A stretch of 64,000 nt of DNA from positions 145,587 to 209,586 of the forward strand of contig CAVOGL010000024.1 of NCBI GenBank assembly GCA_963695415.1, given 5' to 3'. Numbering within the stretch: the stretch's first letter is position 1; the number at the start of each line of letters is the position of its first letter. The translations under genes were made by a program, and so were the position numbers. This DNA comes from CAVXWV01 sp963695415 (GTDB lineage: Bacteria; Chloroflexota; Anaerolineae; Anaerolineales; UBA4823). The notes beneath the pieces are model-generated. The model saw only the letters and a program-made list of their open reading frames with translations, was not told the DNA's origin and searched no databases. Below are positions 18,051 through 25,856 of this stretch, in pieces.

Positions 18051-18236
18051 TTGGTATCTGCAAGCTTGCTTCGGTCTCTTCATCCACTGGGGGATCTAAT
18101 CCGCTGTTGGTATCGTTGCATCCTGACCCATCATGACACCCGATCTGGCAGAGGCCATGTTTAGCAGCCCTGATAGAATTAGGGAAGCAATTACACTTCG
18201 CTTTCCAGTTAGTTCAACTTTCTTGATTTTGATGGT
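18051..18236 (+). pseudogene. 5' fragment of a GH29 fucosidase gene, decayed
   Basis: The DNA encodes WYLQACFGLFIHWGI, a stop, then SAVGIVAS, a stop, and PIMTPDLAEAMFSSPDRI. This is clearly the same stretch as residues 13-60 of the intact fucosidase at 22160-23568 (WYLQARFGLFIHWGIYAA and PIMTPDLAEAMFGNPKRI). Homology ends near 18236, inside the end of the convergent membrane-protein gene. The two in-frame stops and the truncation make this a genuine relic, not a single sequencing slip. Confidence 0.8.
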
Positions 18237-19254
18237 GCAGTTTGGGTGATCGCCAGTTTCGTACGAAATTTACCAGATGCAGTCCTGCCCAGAACAATCC
18301 CGCCAGGATGAGTATAGCAATATAGTCGATTAGTGGGATACGCAGGATTTCATTTAAGTAATTCCAACCGCGTTCACTATACACTCCTACAACCAGCCCA
18401 ATATAAACGAACAGAAGCGCCCATCGAACCCATCGGGATAATCCTAGCCCGTGCATCTGGGTGATGATAAAGATGCCTCCAAAACCAAAAGCAAACATCG
18501 GCCAGATACCATTTCCCTGCATAACCGCCACCAGTGTCCCGTGTACTAGCACTGCGAACTCATTGACAAACATCCACCATTTATTGATATGGATCCGGGT
18601 GAAGAAAAGGCTGCCCTGCAGTAAAAGCAGGAACATGTACAGGAATCCGATCAAATGTCCGCTGGTAGACACCATTGGGTGGTACCAGAAAGTGTAAATT
18701 GTAGCCCAGGCAAAAAAGTAGCCGTGATATTTGCGCGCAAATCGGATCACCTGTTGGGATATGGGTACTTTCTTCCCGAAGAACAATCCTCTGCGTGGGT
18801 TCTCCATCAACATCACCCACACCAGGAGCACAATCACCGATCCCTGTGAGCTGAAGATCGAAACATCTTGAGCCAGTCCATCATACCAGATGTGGCTCTG
18901 TACGAAATGCAACCCAATGAACAGGGCATTGATACCCAGGGCGATGATGTTTACCTTGTGCAGGTTGGTGGTGTATTTCAATTGGTTTTTCTGAGCTATA
19001 TAGATCAATGACCAGATTGCCACTTGGTGAAGCATATAAAGAGTCCAGACAACGGTTCTCGTCACCCATGTGGGATTTGGCAGTTTCCAGTAATACCATG
19101 CAACGCCCTGGTCGGGAAGTAGTTCGATCGCATCCAGACGACCTCCTGCCCACCAGATCAATCCGGTGAAGGCCAGGCTAAAAATAATCCCTCCCCACAA
19201 GACTAGCAAGTCTGTTCTCGTGTTGATTTTGTTTGGTTGAGTTTGAGCTGTCAA
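18214..19254 (-). CDS. Polytopic membrane protein of the molybdenum-hydroxylase operon, unknown function
   Basis: A 346-residue protein with about nine predicted membrane segments and many histidines at helix ends (MLHQVAIW, GLHFVQSHIWYD, YTFWYHPM, SGHLIGF, VLVHGTLVAVMQG, MHGLGL). I do not recognise the family. It starts 16 bp after the large hydroxylase subunit and so is the third gene of that operon. A plausible role is a haem- or quinone-interacting anchor that accepts electrons from the exported hydroxylase, but no known haem motif proves this. Confidence 0.75.
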   Translation of the reverse strand: MTAQTQPNKINTRTDLLVLWGGIIFSLAFTGLIWWAGGRLDAIELLPDQGVAWYYWKLPNPTWVTRTVVWTLYMLHQVAIWSLIYIAQKNQLKYTTNLHKVNIIALGINALFIGLHFVQSHIWYDGLAQDVSIFSSQGSVIVLLVWVMLMENPRRGLFFGKKVPISQQVIRFARKYHGYFFAWATIYTFWYHPMVSTSGHLIGFLYMFLLLLQGSLFFTRIHINKWWMFVNEFAVLVHGTLVAVMQGNGIWPMFAFGFGGIFIITQMHGLGLSRWVRWALLFVYIGLVVGVYSERGWNYLNEILRIPLIDYIAILILAGLFWAGLHLVNFVRNWRSPKLHHQNQES

Positions 19255-19270
19255 CGTTTCAGATCCTTTA

Positions 19271-21478
19271 TCAGTTAAATTTTAATGGTAACTGGCGTAG
19301 GCGCTTGCCGGTGGATGTGTAAACCGCATTTGCCACTGCAGCCGGTACCGGTCCAATCGGCGGTTCCCCCATCCCAGAAGGAGTTGTCCCGCTGTTCACT
19401 ACCAATACCTCGATATCTGGCGCATCAGTGTTTCGAAGAATCGGATACTGGTTGAAATTGCCAGCTTGTAGCACTCCATCTTTAACCACCACAGATTCCA
19501 GAAGTGTAGAGCTGATACCCATGGTGATGCTGCCTTCAGTTTGTGCTCTGACCCCATCCGGATTAATTGCCAGACCCGGATCAGCTAAAGCCGTGACCTT
19601 GTGAACCTGAATCTGGTTTTCCATAACAGAAACCTCAGCAATTTCAACGATAATGGTGCCGACATCGTAGCACATCGCCAGACCGTGCGCATGACCATCC
19701 GGCAGAGATGTCCCCCAGCCGGCTCTTTCTGCTGCTGTTTGTAGTGCGGTGCGTATCCGTTCTCCCTTCTCATTCGCCGGCAGGTTGCGCAACCGGAATT
19801 CCAATGGGTCCATACTGGCAGCTGCAGCCAGCTCGTCCATGAAGCTTTCGATGGCAAAGACATTCGCCATCAATCCCAGTCCACGCCACCATCCAGTGGA
19901 AACTGGTAATTTAACCAACCATGCCTTTGTCTGAACATTCGGGATAGCATAATGCAGGATGGATCCACGGTAAGAGCCAAAATCAGCCCCAAGCACAGAC
20001 CCCATCACTTTTGGCAGGAACGGGAAAGCAACTTCACCACTGGCAGCCTGGTGCTCAAGAGCCAGGAGTTCTCCGCTGCTGGACAGGCTGGCACGCAATT
20101 GGTTATGCGTGGGCGGACGCACAAAACCGCTGCGGAAATCTTCCGGGCGGTTCATCGCCACCTGGACCGGTTTCCCAGAGGCTTGTGACAGGAGCGCAGC
20201 TTCAACAGCTGCTCTTTCATCGATCTTCCGTCCAAACCCGCCTCCAAGGTACACCGGGTGGACCACGATCTCTTTCTCATTCCGGTCAATTGCTTCTGCT
20301 ACCGCGCCTTTCAACCGGTTTGCTGCCTGAGTGGAAGCCCAGATTTCCACCCTATCCCCGCGAACATCCGCTACTGCAGCCAAAGGTTCCAGGTAAGCGT
20401 GGTATGCCATCGGGGTGCGGTATTCCGCCTCCACTGGTTTACCCTCTTTGAGTGCCTTCTCAGAGTTGCCTTCTTTCTGGATGACTACCCCCTGTCCCTT
20501 ACCAATGGTCACCATGCTCTCAATTTCTTCTTGCTGCCAGAGTTTACCTGCATCCCATTGGAGTTCCATCTTTGTCAGAGCCTGGTATGCTTGCTCCCGT
20601 GATTCAGCGACAACGCCAGCAAAATCTTTGCTTGTTACAACCTTTACCACACCGGGGTGGCTGTCTGCCTCACCGGAGCTTGCTTTGGTCAGCTTCCCTT
20701 CAACCGTTTCAGGTCGTGCCACCGCACCGTACATCATTCCCGGGACGCGCACATCGAAGCCGAAAATCGCCTGACCTGTGACTTTAGCAGGCAGGTCGAC
20801 GCGAGGAAAGGTTTTTCCGATTACCTTATACTGACTGGGATTTTTTAGCGTTGGCGGATTCTCAGGTAGTTCCCACTCTCCGGCAGACTGGAAGAGTTCG
20901 CCATAAGTGCGTTGTTGGGCAGGATCGCTTTTTAGGCTGAAGATCCCATTTTCGAGCTTCAAATTTTCTACTTGTGTATTTAATTGCTTGGCAGCCTCCT
21001 CTCGCAGCAGTTCACGCAGTGTCGCAGATACTTCAAGCAGCGGGGTGTATAGCCCGGCGATTGTAGTGCTTGCGGATGTAGCCACCGGGTCTGCCAGCCG
21101 GTCCGTACTCGAATGAGCAACCCGCATCTGGTCAAGGCTGATTTCCAGCTCTTCAGCCGCAATCTGGGCTAACCCAGTGTGAACGCCCTGACCCATCTCG
21201 GATTTTGGCAGGTACAGGTTTACTGTATTATCTGCCAGGATTTCAAACCAGGCGTCCGGTGGTGCATCAACGTCTGATGGTGGTCCTCCAGATTCTTCCA
21301 ACCATTCTGCCAGGCGTAGCCGCAGTGGGGGAGTACCCAGCTTTACCCCAATGTACAGGCCGATCGCACTGACACCGAGTACCATAAGGAACTCACGTCT
21401 GCTCAGACGTTTCCGTTTCTTCGGATGGGTTGGGACACTATCCTGTTTGGATTCAATCGAAGGGATGTTTTCGCTCAT
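19271..21478 (-). CDS. Molybdopterin-binding hydroxylase large subunit (isoquinoline 1-oxidoreductase beta-like)
   Basis: A 735-residue member of the xanthine dehydrogenase family. The N-terminus carries a twin-arginine signal (RLSRREFLMVLGVSAIG) that can act as an anchor. Molybdenum-cofactor loops are visible: EMGQGVHTGLAQIAAEEL, MAYHAYLEPLAAVA, VYLGGGFGRKIDERAAVEA, STGWWRGLG and MGEPPIGPVPAAVANAV (with the catalytic Glu). The domain order, with a duplicated N-terminal part, is that of IorB rather than of cytosolic XdhB. It would hydroxylate an N-heterocycle or aldehyde outside the cytoplasm, with the 2Fe-2S subunit passing electrons. It overlaps that subunit by 4 bp. Confidence 0.92.
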   Translation of the reverse strand: MSENIPSIESKQDSVPTHPKKRKRLSRREFLMVLGVSAIGLYIGVKLGTPPLRLRLAEWLEESGGPPSDVDAPPDAWFEILADNTVNLYLPKSEMGQGVHTGLAQIAAEELEISLDQMRVAHSSTDRLADPVATSASTTIAGLYTPLLEVSATLRELLREEAAKQLNTQVENLKLENGIFSLKSDPAQQRTYGELFQSAGEWELPENPPTLKNPSQYKVIGKTFPRVDLPAKVTGQAIFGFDVRVPGMMYGAVARPETVEGKLTKASSGEADSHPGVVKVVTSKDFAGVVAESREQAYQALTKMELQWDAGKLWQQEEIESMVTIGKGQGVVIQKEGNSEKALKEGKPVEAEYRTPMAYHAYLEPLAAVADVRGDRVEIWASTQAANRLKGAVAEAIDRNEKEIVVHPVYLGGGFGRKIDERAAVEAALLSQASGKPVQVAMNRPEDFRSGFVRPPTHNQLRASLSSSGELLALEHQAASGEVAFPFLPKVMGSVLGADFGSYRGSILHYAIPNVQTKAWLVKLPVSTGWWRGLGLMANVFAIESFMDELAAAASMDPLEFRLRNLPANEKGERIRTALQTAAERAGWGTSLPDGHAHGLAMCYDVGTIIVEIAEVSVMENQIQVHKVTALADPGLAINPDGVRAQTEGSITMGISSTLLESVVVKDGVLQAGNFNQYPILRNTDAPDIEVLVVNSGTTPSGMGEPPIGPVPAAVANAVYTSTGKRLRQLPLKFN

Positions 21479-21966
21479 GATTCCTCTCCTCTGCCAGCAG
21501 ATGCCAACTCAGCAGCGCGTTGTACCGCCTTGCGGATGCGAGGGTAAGTGCCACATCGGCAGTAGATCGGGTTCATTGCTTCGCGAATTTCCTCCTCACT
21601 GGGATTTGGATTCTGTTCAATCAATGCCGCAGCTGTCATCATCTGGCCTGACATACACCAGGAGCATTGCGGCACCTGTTCTTCCAGGAATGCTTGTTGG
21701 ACAGGATGCAGGACAGGCTCATCTTCGTTATCCAGCGAAGCCAGGCCTTCGATTGTCCGGATTTCTTTTCCTTCTACGGAAGACAGCATAGTCAGACACG
21801 AACGGGTGGGCACGCCGTTGATATGCACCGTGCACGAACCGCAAGCCCCGATCCCGCATCCGAATTTTGTTCCGGTTAAGCCAAGTTCATCTCGCAGAAC
21901 CCAAAGCAGTAATCGGTCTGGTAAATCACCTACCTGGTAATCTTGTCCATTAATATTTAATTGCAT
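21475..21966 (-). CDS. 2Fe-2S subunit of the molybdenum hydroxylase (IorA-like)
   Basis: The 163-residue protein has the plant-type ferredoxin loop GTKFGCGIGACGSCTVHING (with a fourth Cys in RSCLTML) and the helical second cluster (QCSWCMSGQMM and YCRCGTYPRI). All eight cluster cysteines of the family are present. It has no export signal and would be co-exported by the twin-arginine signal of its partner. It is the first gene of the operon; the ATG at 1964-1966 of the 21-kb region (21964-21966) follows a modest GAGGAATTC ribosome site. Confidence 0.92.
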   Translation of the reverse strand: MQLNINGQDYQVGDLPDRLLLWVLRDELGLTGTKFGCGIGACGSCTVHINGVPTRSCLTMLSSVEGKEIRTIEGLASLDNEDEPVLHPVQQAFLEEQVPQCSWCMSGQMMTAAALIEQNPNPSEEEIREAMNPIYCRCGTYPRIRKAVQRAAELASAGRGEES

Positions 21967-22159
21967 GAATTCCTCATATTTTTTCGCAGGAACAATAAGC
22001 TGCGAGGATCATCTTAATTCTACCTGTTAAGTTTGCCATTTTTCTGGCTTGTTGTATTTTAAACCTGAGAACTGCCTTTAAGTTTGTAAAACGGCATTGT
22101 TTTTCATTTTTGATCGACCTTTAATAAATTCCAGGGTAAAATCCCCTCAACAGAATTTT

Positions 22160-23568
22160 ATGCCATCCTATCCTTCAGTCATGCGCCCTTCTCTTGGTTG
22201 GTATTTACAAGCCCGTTTCGGTCTCTTCATCCACTGGGGCATCTATGCCGCTGCCGGTGTCGAAGCTTCCTGGCCTATCATGACCCCTGACCTGGCGGAG
22301 GCTATGTTTGGCAACCCCAAAAGGATCAGTGAAACAGATTACGCACACCTCGCCACCCAGTTTAACCCCGTGGACTTCGACGCTGCAGCCTGGGTACGCA
22401 CCGCACAGGACGCTGGAATGCGCTATATCGTCTTCACTGCAAAGCACCACGACGGCTTCTGCATGTTCGACGCTCCGGGCACGGACTACAAGATCACCAA
22501 CACGCCGTTCGCTCGCGATATCTGCCAGGAGCTGGCGCAAGCCTGCGCTGCTGCCAGCATGCACCTCGGCTTCTACTATTCACCCCCCGATATGCACCAT
22601 CCCGGCTACCGCGACACGCGCAAACCTGCGTTGAAAAACTGGCTGGGTGAGCCGGACCGCCCGGAATGGGCGGAGTATCTCGACTATATGGAAAGTCACC
22701 TGCGCAAACTGCTCACAGATTACGGACCGGTTCGAGTGCTCTGGTTTGATGGACTTTCCAACCATGCCAAGTATGATCCGCCTCGCTTTCATGCCCTGAT
22801 CCGCAGCCTCAGCCCAGGCACCCTCATCAATGACCGGCTGGGGGATGGTTATGATTTCATTACACCGGAGCAGTTCATCCCAAAAGGGGGGATCCCGGTT
22901 CGTACCGGAAAACCTCCAGCCGCAGTTGGTCCGGACAGCGATCGCTTTTTTCGCCTGGTGCAGCGACTATATCGCATTCCCGGCATTCGAGTCTGGCTGC
23001 GTCAGCAGATTCGCAAATACCAGGACGGCACCCTCGAATTATCTCCGCTGTTGAAGGAACCATTCCCTCCTCCCGAACGCTTCCAACCCTGGGAGACCTG
23101 CATGACCATGGGTCAAACCTGGGGCTATTATCCTGATGAGACCGCCTGGAAGGCGCCTTCTGATTTACTGCGCAATCTGGTTGAAGTTGCCAGCCGCGGC
23201 GGGAATTTCCTCCTGAACATCGGTCCTACAGACCGGGGTAGTTTCCCGCTCGAAACAGTGCAACGCCTTGAGTACATCGGAAGTGGATGAAACGCTGCGG
23301 GGAGTCGATTTATGGCAGTACCTACACTTCTCTTCAGGATTTATCCTGGGGTCGCGCTACCCGTAAAGGCAGCCGCATCTTTCTTCACATCTTCGACTGG
23401 CCCATTGACGGTAAACTTTCTATCTCCACCTTTCCTGACTCTATACACACTGCCAGCATCCTCGCTGGAGAAAGCCTGACCTTCACCCAGACCGGGGACC
23501 GCCTCGAAATAAGCCTCCCCCCTCAAGCCCCACATCCGGACATCTCCGTCGTGGTCCTCGAGATATAA
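22160..23568 (+). CDS. GH29 alpha-L-fucosidase, frameshifted near the end
   Basis: The start MPSYPSVMRPSLGWYLQAR at 22160 fits the homology. GH29 signatures are FGLFIHWGIYAAAG, VFTAKHHDGFCMFD (near residue 100), GFYYSPPDMHHPGY and VLWFDGLSNH with the Asp nucleophile. GGNFLLNIGPTDRGSF closes the catalytic domain. A one-base shift near 23275 converts IGKWMKRCGESIYGSTY into a stop; the C-terminal beta-sandwich continues to 23568. There is no signal peptide. A decayed copy of its 5' part lies 4 kb upstream across the hydroxylase operon. Confidence 0.9.
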
Positions 23569-23779
23569 CTTACACCGGTGGCGTAAGAGTCCAGCATCAT
23601 ACAAATCGATCGTATCAAAATCGTATATTCCATCTAACCCTTCGCGCCCTTCTCTTGCTTTGCGGTAAAAAAAAACCTTTCGTGCACCTTCGCCCTTCTC
23701 CGTGACCTTTGTGTTAAATAAACCAAAATATGAGATAATTTATCCAATTAGCAGCCCCTCCATTCACAGGAGCAAAAAT

Positions 23780-24295
23780 ATGATTTACCTTGACAACATC
23801 ATCCAACAGCTATCCGCCAACGCCGAAACCGTGCGCGCCTTCCTGGCGCACATATCCCCCAACCAGGCGGAATGGAAACCTGATCCTGAAACCTGGTCCC
23901 TTAAAGATGTCATGCAGCACTTCTACAACGAAGAGCGCATCGACTTCCGCATGCACATCAAAGAAGTCTTCCACGACCCGCCCATCCCCTGGGGAGAATG
24001 GCACGACAACCAGTACATCCCTGTTGAGACCTTTCAGCAGGCACTCGACCTTTTCCTGCAGGAACGCGCCGCCTCCCTCGACTGGCTGCGCTCCATCCAA
24101 TCACCGGATTGGGATGTTGCCCATAAGGCATCCTTCGGTCCGCAAAACGAAGTCATTGTGCTCCGCGCCGGCGACATACTCGTCTCCTGGCTCGCTCACG
24201 ACTTCCTCCACATCCGCCAGCTGAACGAGCTCAATTTCGCCTGGACCCAATCGCAGGCAGCCCCCTATTCTGTTGACTATGCCGGAGGTTGGTAA
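23780..24295 (+). CDS. DinB-like metalloprotein
   Basis: I choose the ATG at 23780 (AGGAG 7 bp upstream). The 171-residue four-helix protein fits the DinB_2 fold: WSLKDVMQHFYNEERID in helix 2 and WLAHDFLHIRQLNEL near the end place three histidines for a divalent metal. Family members include thiol transferases with bacillithiol or mycothiol and damage-inducible proteins. No partner is evident. The next gene starts 7 bp downstream, so the two may be cotranscribed. Confidence 0.85.
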   Translation: MIYLDNIIQQLSANAETVRAFLAHISPNQAEWKPDPETWSLKDVMQHFYNEERIDFRMHIKEVFHDPPIPWGEWHDNQYIPVETFQQALDLFLQERAASLDWLRSIQSPDWDVAHKASFGPQNEVIVLRAGDILVSWLAHDFLHIRQLNELNFAWTQSQAAPYSVDYAGGW

Positions 24296-24302
24296 TTATT
24301 CC

Positions 24303-25007
24303 ATGAAAACCGCAGCCATTCTTCTGCGCGTATCTTTTCTTTTACTGCTCTTTCTCCTCACCGCCTGCGCCGCTGGTTTTCAGACCACTGCCGGTGGTGC
24401 CGTTTACGTGACCATCGATGAAAGCTTTGGCAGGCGCGAGCACGTTCTACCAGGCGCCGATCCCGGAACCTTTAAGGTATTAAAAGGGAAGGAATATGCA
24501 AAAGACCGCCAGCACGTCTATTACCGCACTCAGCTGGTCGAAGGCGCGATTGCCGGCGACTTCGAAGCCTTTTCCGGCACTTATGCCCGCGACAGTGCCC
24601 ATGCCTATTACCAGGGCAGAGCCATACCAGGCGCCGATCCGGCTTCCTTTGCCCCATTCAACATCCAGTGGGCACAGGATAGCAAAGACATCTATTTCCA
24701 GGATCGTCCCCTTGCAGCCTGTGATCCAGCATCCTTCAAACTGCTTGAGGACGATTGGCAGGTGGATGACCTTTGCGTCTACCGCGAAGGAAAAAAATTC
24801 CTCGGCGCAGATCCACACACCTTTGAAGTGTTGAATTACTTCTTTGCCAAAGACGCCAACCAGGTTTACAGCGGTATCGGGATCGTCATCGAAGGCGCAG
24901 ACGCCGCCACTTTCGAGCTGGAGAAAGGTATCTGTTTGGTCTGCGCCCGCGATAAGGAGCGCTGCTACCGCTACGAGGAAGCGGTCAGCTGCGATCAGAA
25001 CCCTTAG
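24303..25007 (+). CDS. DKNYY-repeat lipoprotein
   Basis: The 234-residue protein begins with a lipoprotein signal ending LFLLTACAAG (lipobox cysteine near residue 21). The mature part repeats a pattern of about 30 residues: aspartate-rich YAKDRQHVYYR, YARDSAHAYYQ, WAQDSKDIYFQ and FAKDANQVYSG, each followed by GADPxSF. That is the DKNYY family, found as surface lipoproteins of unknown function. It has five or six repeats. Nothing else in the neighbourhood explains its job. Confidence 0.85.
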   Translation: MKTAAILLRVSFLLLLFLLTACAAGFQTTAGGAVYVTIDESFGRREHVLPGADPGTFKVLKGKEYAKDRQHVYYRTQLVEGAIAGDFEAFSGTYARDSAHAYYQGRAIPGADPASFAPFNIQWAQDSKDIYFQDRPLAACDPASFKLLEDDWQVDDLCVYREGKKFLGADPHTFEVLNYFFAKDANQVYSGIGIVIEGADAATFELEKGICLVCARDKERCYRYEEAVSCDQNP

Positions 25008-25084
25008 GCAGTGAGCGCCTTACTTCTTATGTAAAAAAACGAATAAGAAAGTAAAGGGTGTTCTTCGTTTTCATCCATTGCTTT

Positions 25085-25178
25085 CTTTACCAAATCTTTA
25101 CAATCCATCCATGCTCTCTTTACATCATCTTGCTAGAATGTTCTCATCTTATATATCAAAATTAAGGAGAACATTCTA
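25085..25178 (+). promoter_or_regulatory. Promoter of the metal-response operon with phased CTTTAC boxes and an inverted repeat
   Basis: Three CTTTAC boxes start at 25085, 25096 and 25118, that is at 11 and 22 bp intervals, the helical phasing used by OmpR-type regulators. An extended -10 (TGC then TAGAAT at 25134-25139) follows and no -35 consensus is present, as in activated promoters. A perfect 12-bp inverted repeat (25134-25145 and 25167-25178, 21-bp spacer) spans the -10 and ends at the first start codon. The regulator at 27492 is the likely ligand of the boxes; this is inferred. Confidence 0.6.
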
Positions 25179-25793
25179 ATGAGTAGTAAAACTATCAAAA
25201 TTTTATTGGTTGTAGTTTTTTCCCTGATTGCCATTGGCGCAGTCGGAATGGGTGTGGCTTATGCCCAGGACGAAACACCTGAAAATCCCTTCACCCCCGG
25301 TGGGATGATGAGAGGATGGCGAGGGCAGGATGATACGGATTGGATGAACACGATGCACGCCTGGATGAACCAGACAGGCGGGATGCACACCCTGGTATGG
25401 GAAAATCTTGCAGAAGCCCTGGGTCTCACCCAGGATGAGCTTTCAGCAGAATTGGAAAATGGCAAGACCCTCGAATCACTGGCTGCAGAAAAAGGACTGG
25501 ATCGCAACGTTTTGATCACTGTTCTTGAAAATACTCACCAGGATGCTCTGGCGCAGGGTGTAGCAGATGGGGCACTCACCCAGGAACAGGCAGATTCAAT
25601 ACTGTCCCAAATGGAAGGTCATTACGAATGGATGATCGAAAATATGACCTCCGGCGATGGTTACAGCATGATGAGCGGGTATGGAAGTATGATGATGGGG
25701 CGGTTCTACAACCGTCAGGATAGCTCCAGTCAATTTTCCTCCGGCGGCTGCCATGGTTACGCTGCTCCCTCAGCTTCCCAGAACCGGCCTTAA
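25179..25793 (+). CDS. Met/His-rich exported protein of the metal-response module
   Basis: The 204-residue protein has a signal peptide (LLVVVFSLIAIGAVGMGVAYA, cut after AYA) and a mature part rich in Met, His and Gly (GGMMRGW, MNTMHAWMNQTGGMH, YSMMSGYGSMMMG). The middle resembles DUF2680-like helical repeats (LGLTQDELSAELENGKTLES and GALTQEQADSILSQM). Methionine-rich motifs bind Cu(I) in other proteins. It is the first gene before a multicopper oxidase and a two-component system, so periplasmic or surface copper binding is the best guess. Confidence 0.8.
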   Translation: MSSKTIKILLVVVFSLIAIGAVGMGVAYAQDETPENPFTPGGMMRGWRGQDDTDWMNTMHAWMNQTGGMHTLVWENLAEALGLTQDELSAELENGKTLESLAAEKGLDRNVLITVLENTHQDALAQGVADGALTQEQADSILSQMEGHYEWMIENMTSGDGYSMMSGYGSMMMGRFYNRQDSSSQFSSGGCHGYAAPSASQNRP

Positions 25794-25812
25794 ATACACG
25801 TAATACTCACCT

Positions 25813-25845
25813 CCTGAGCGGTAGGCTGGAAAGCCGCCGCTCAGG
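25813..25845 (+). promoter_or_regulatory. Strong intercistronic hairpin
   Basis: A stem of CCTGAGCGG (25813-25821) with its complement (25837-25845) and an inner GGCT/AGCC stem lies between the Met/His-rich gene and the oxidase gene. No T-run follows, so it looks like an mRNA-stabilising or attenuating element rather than a terminator. Confidence 0.55.
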
Positions 25846-25856
25846 GATTTAATCAC

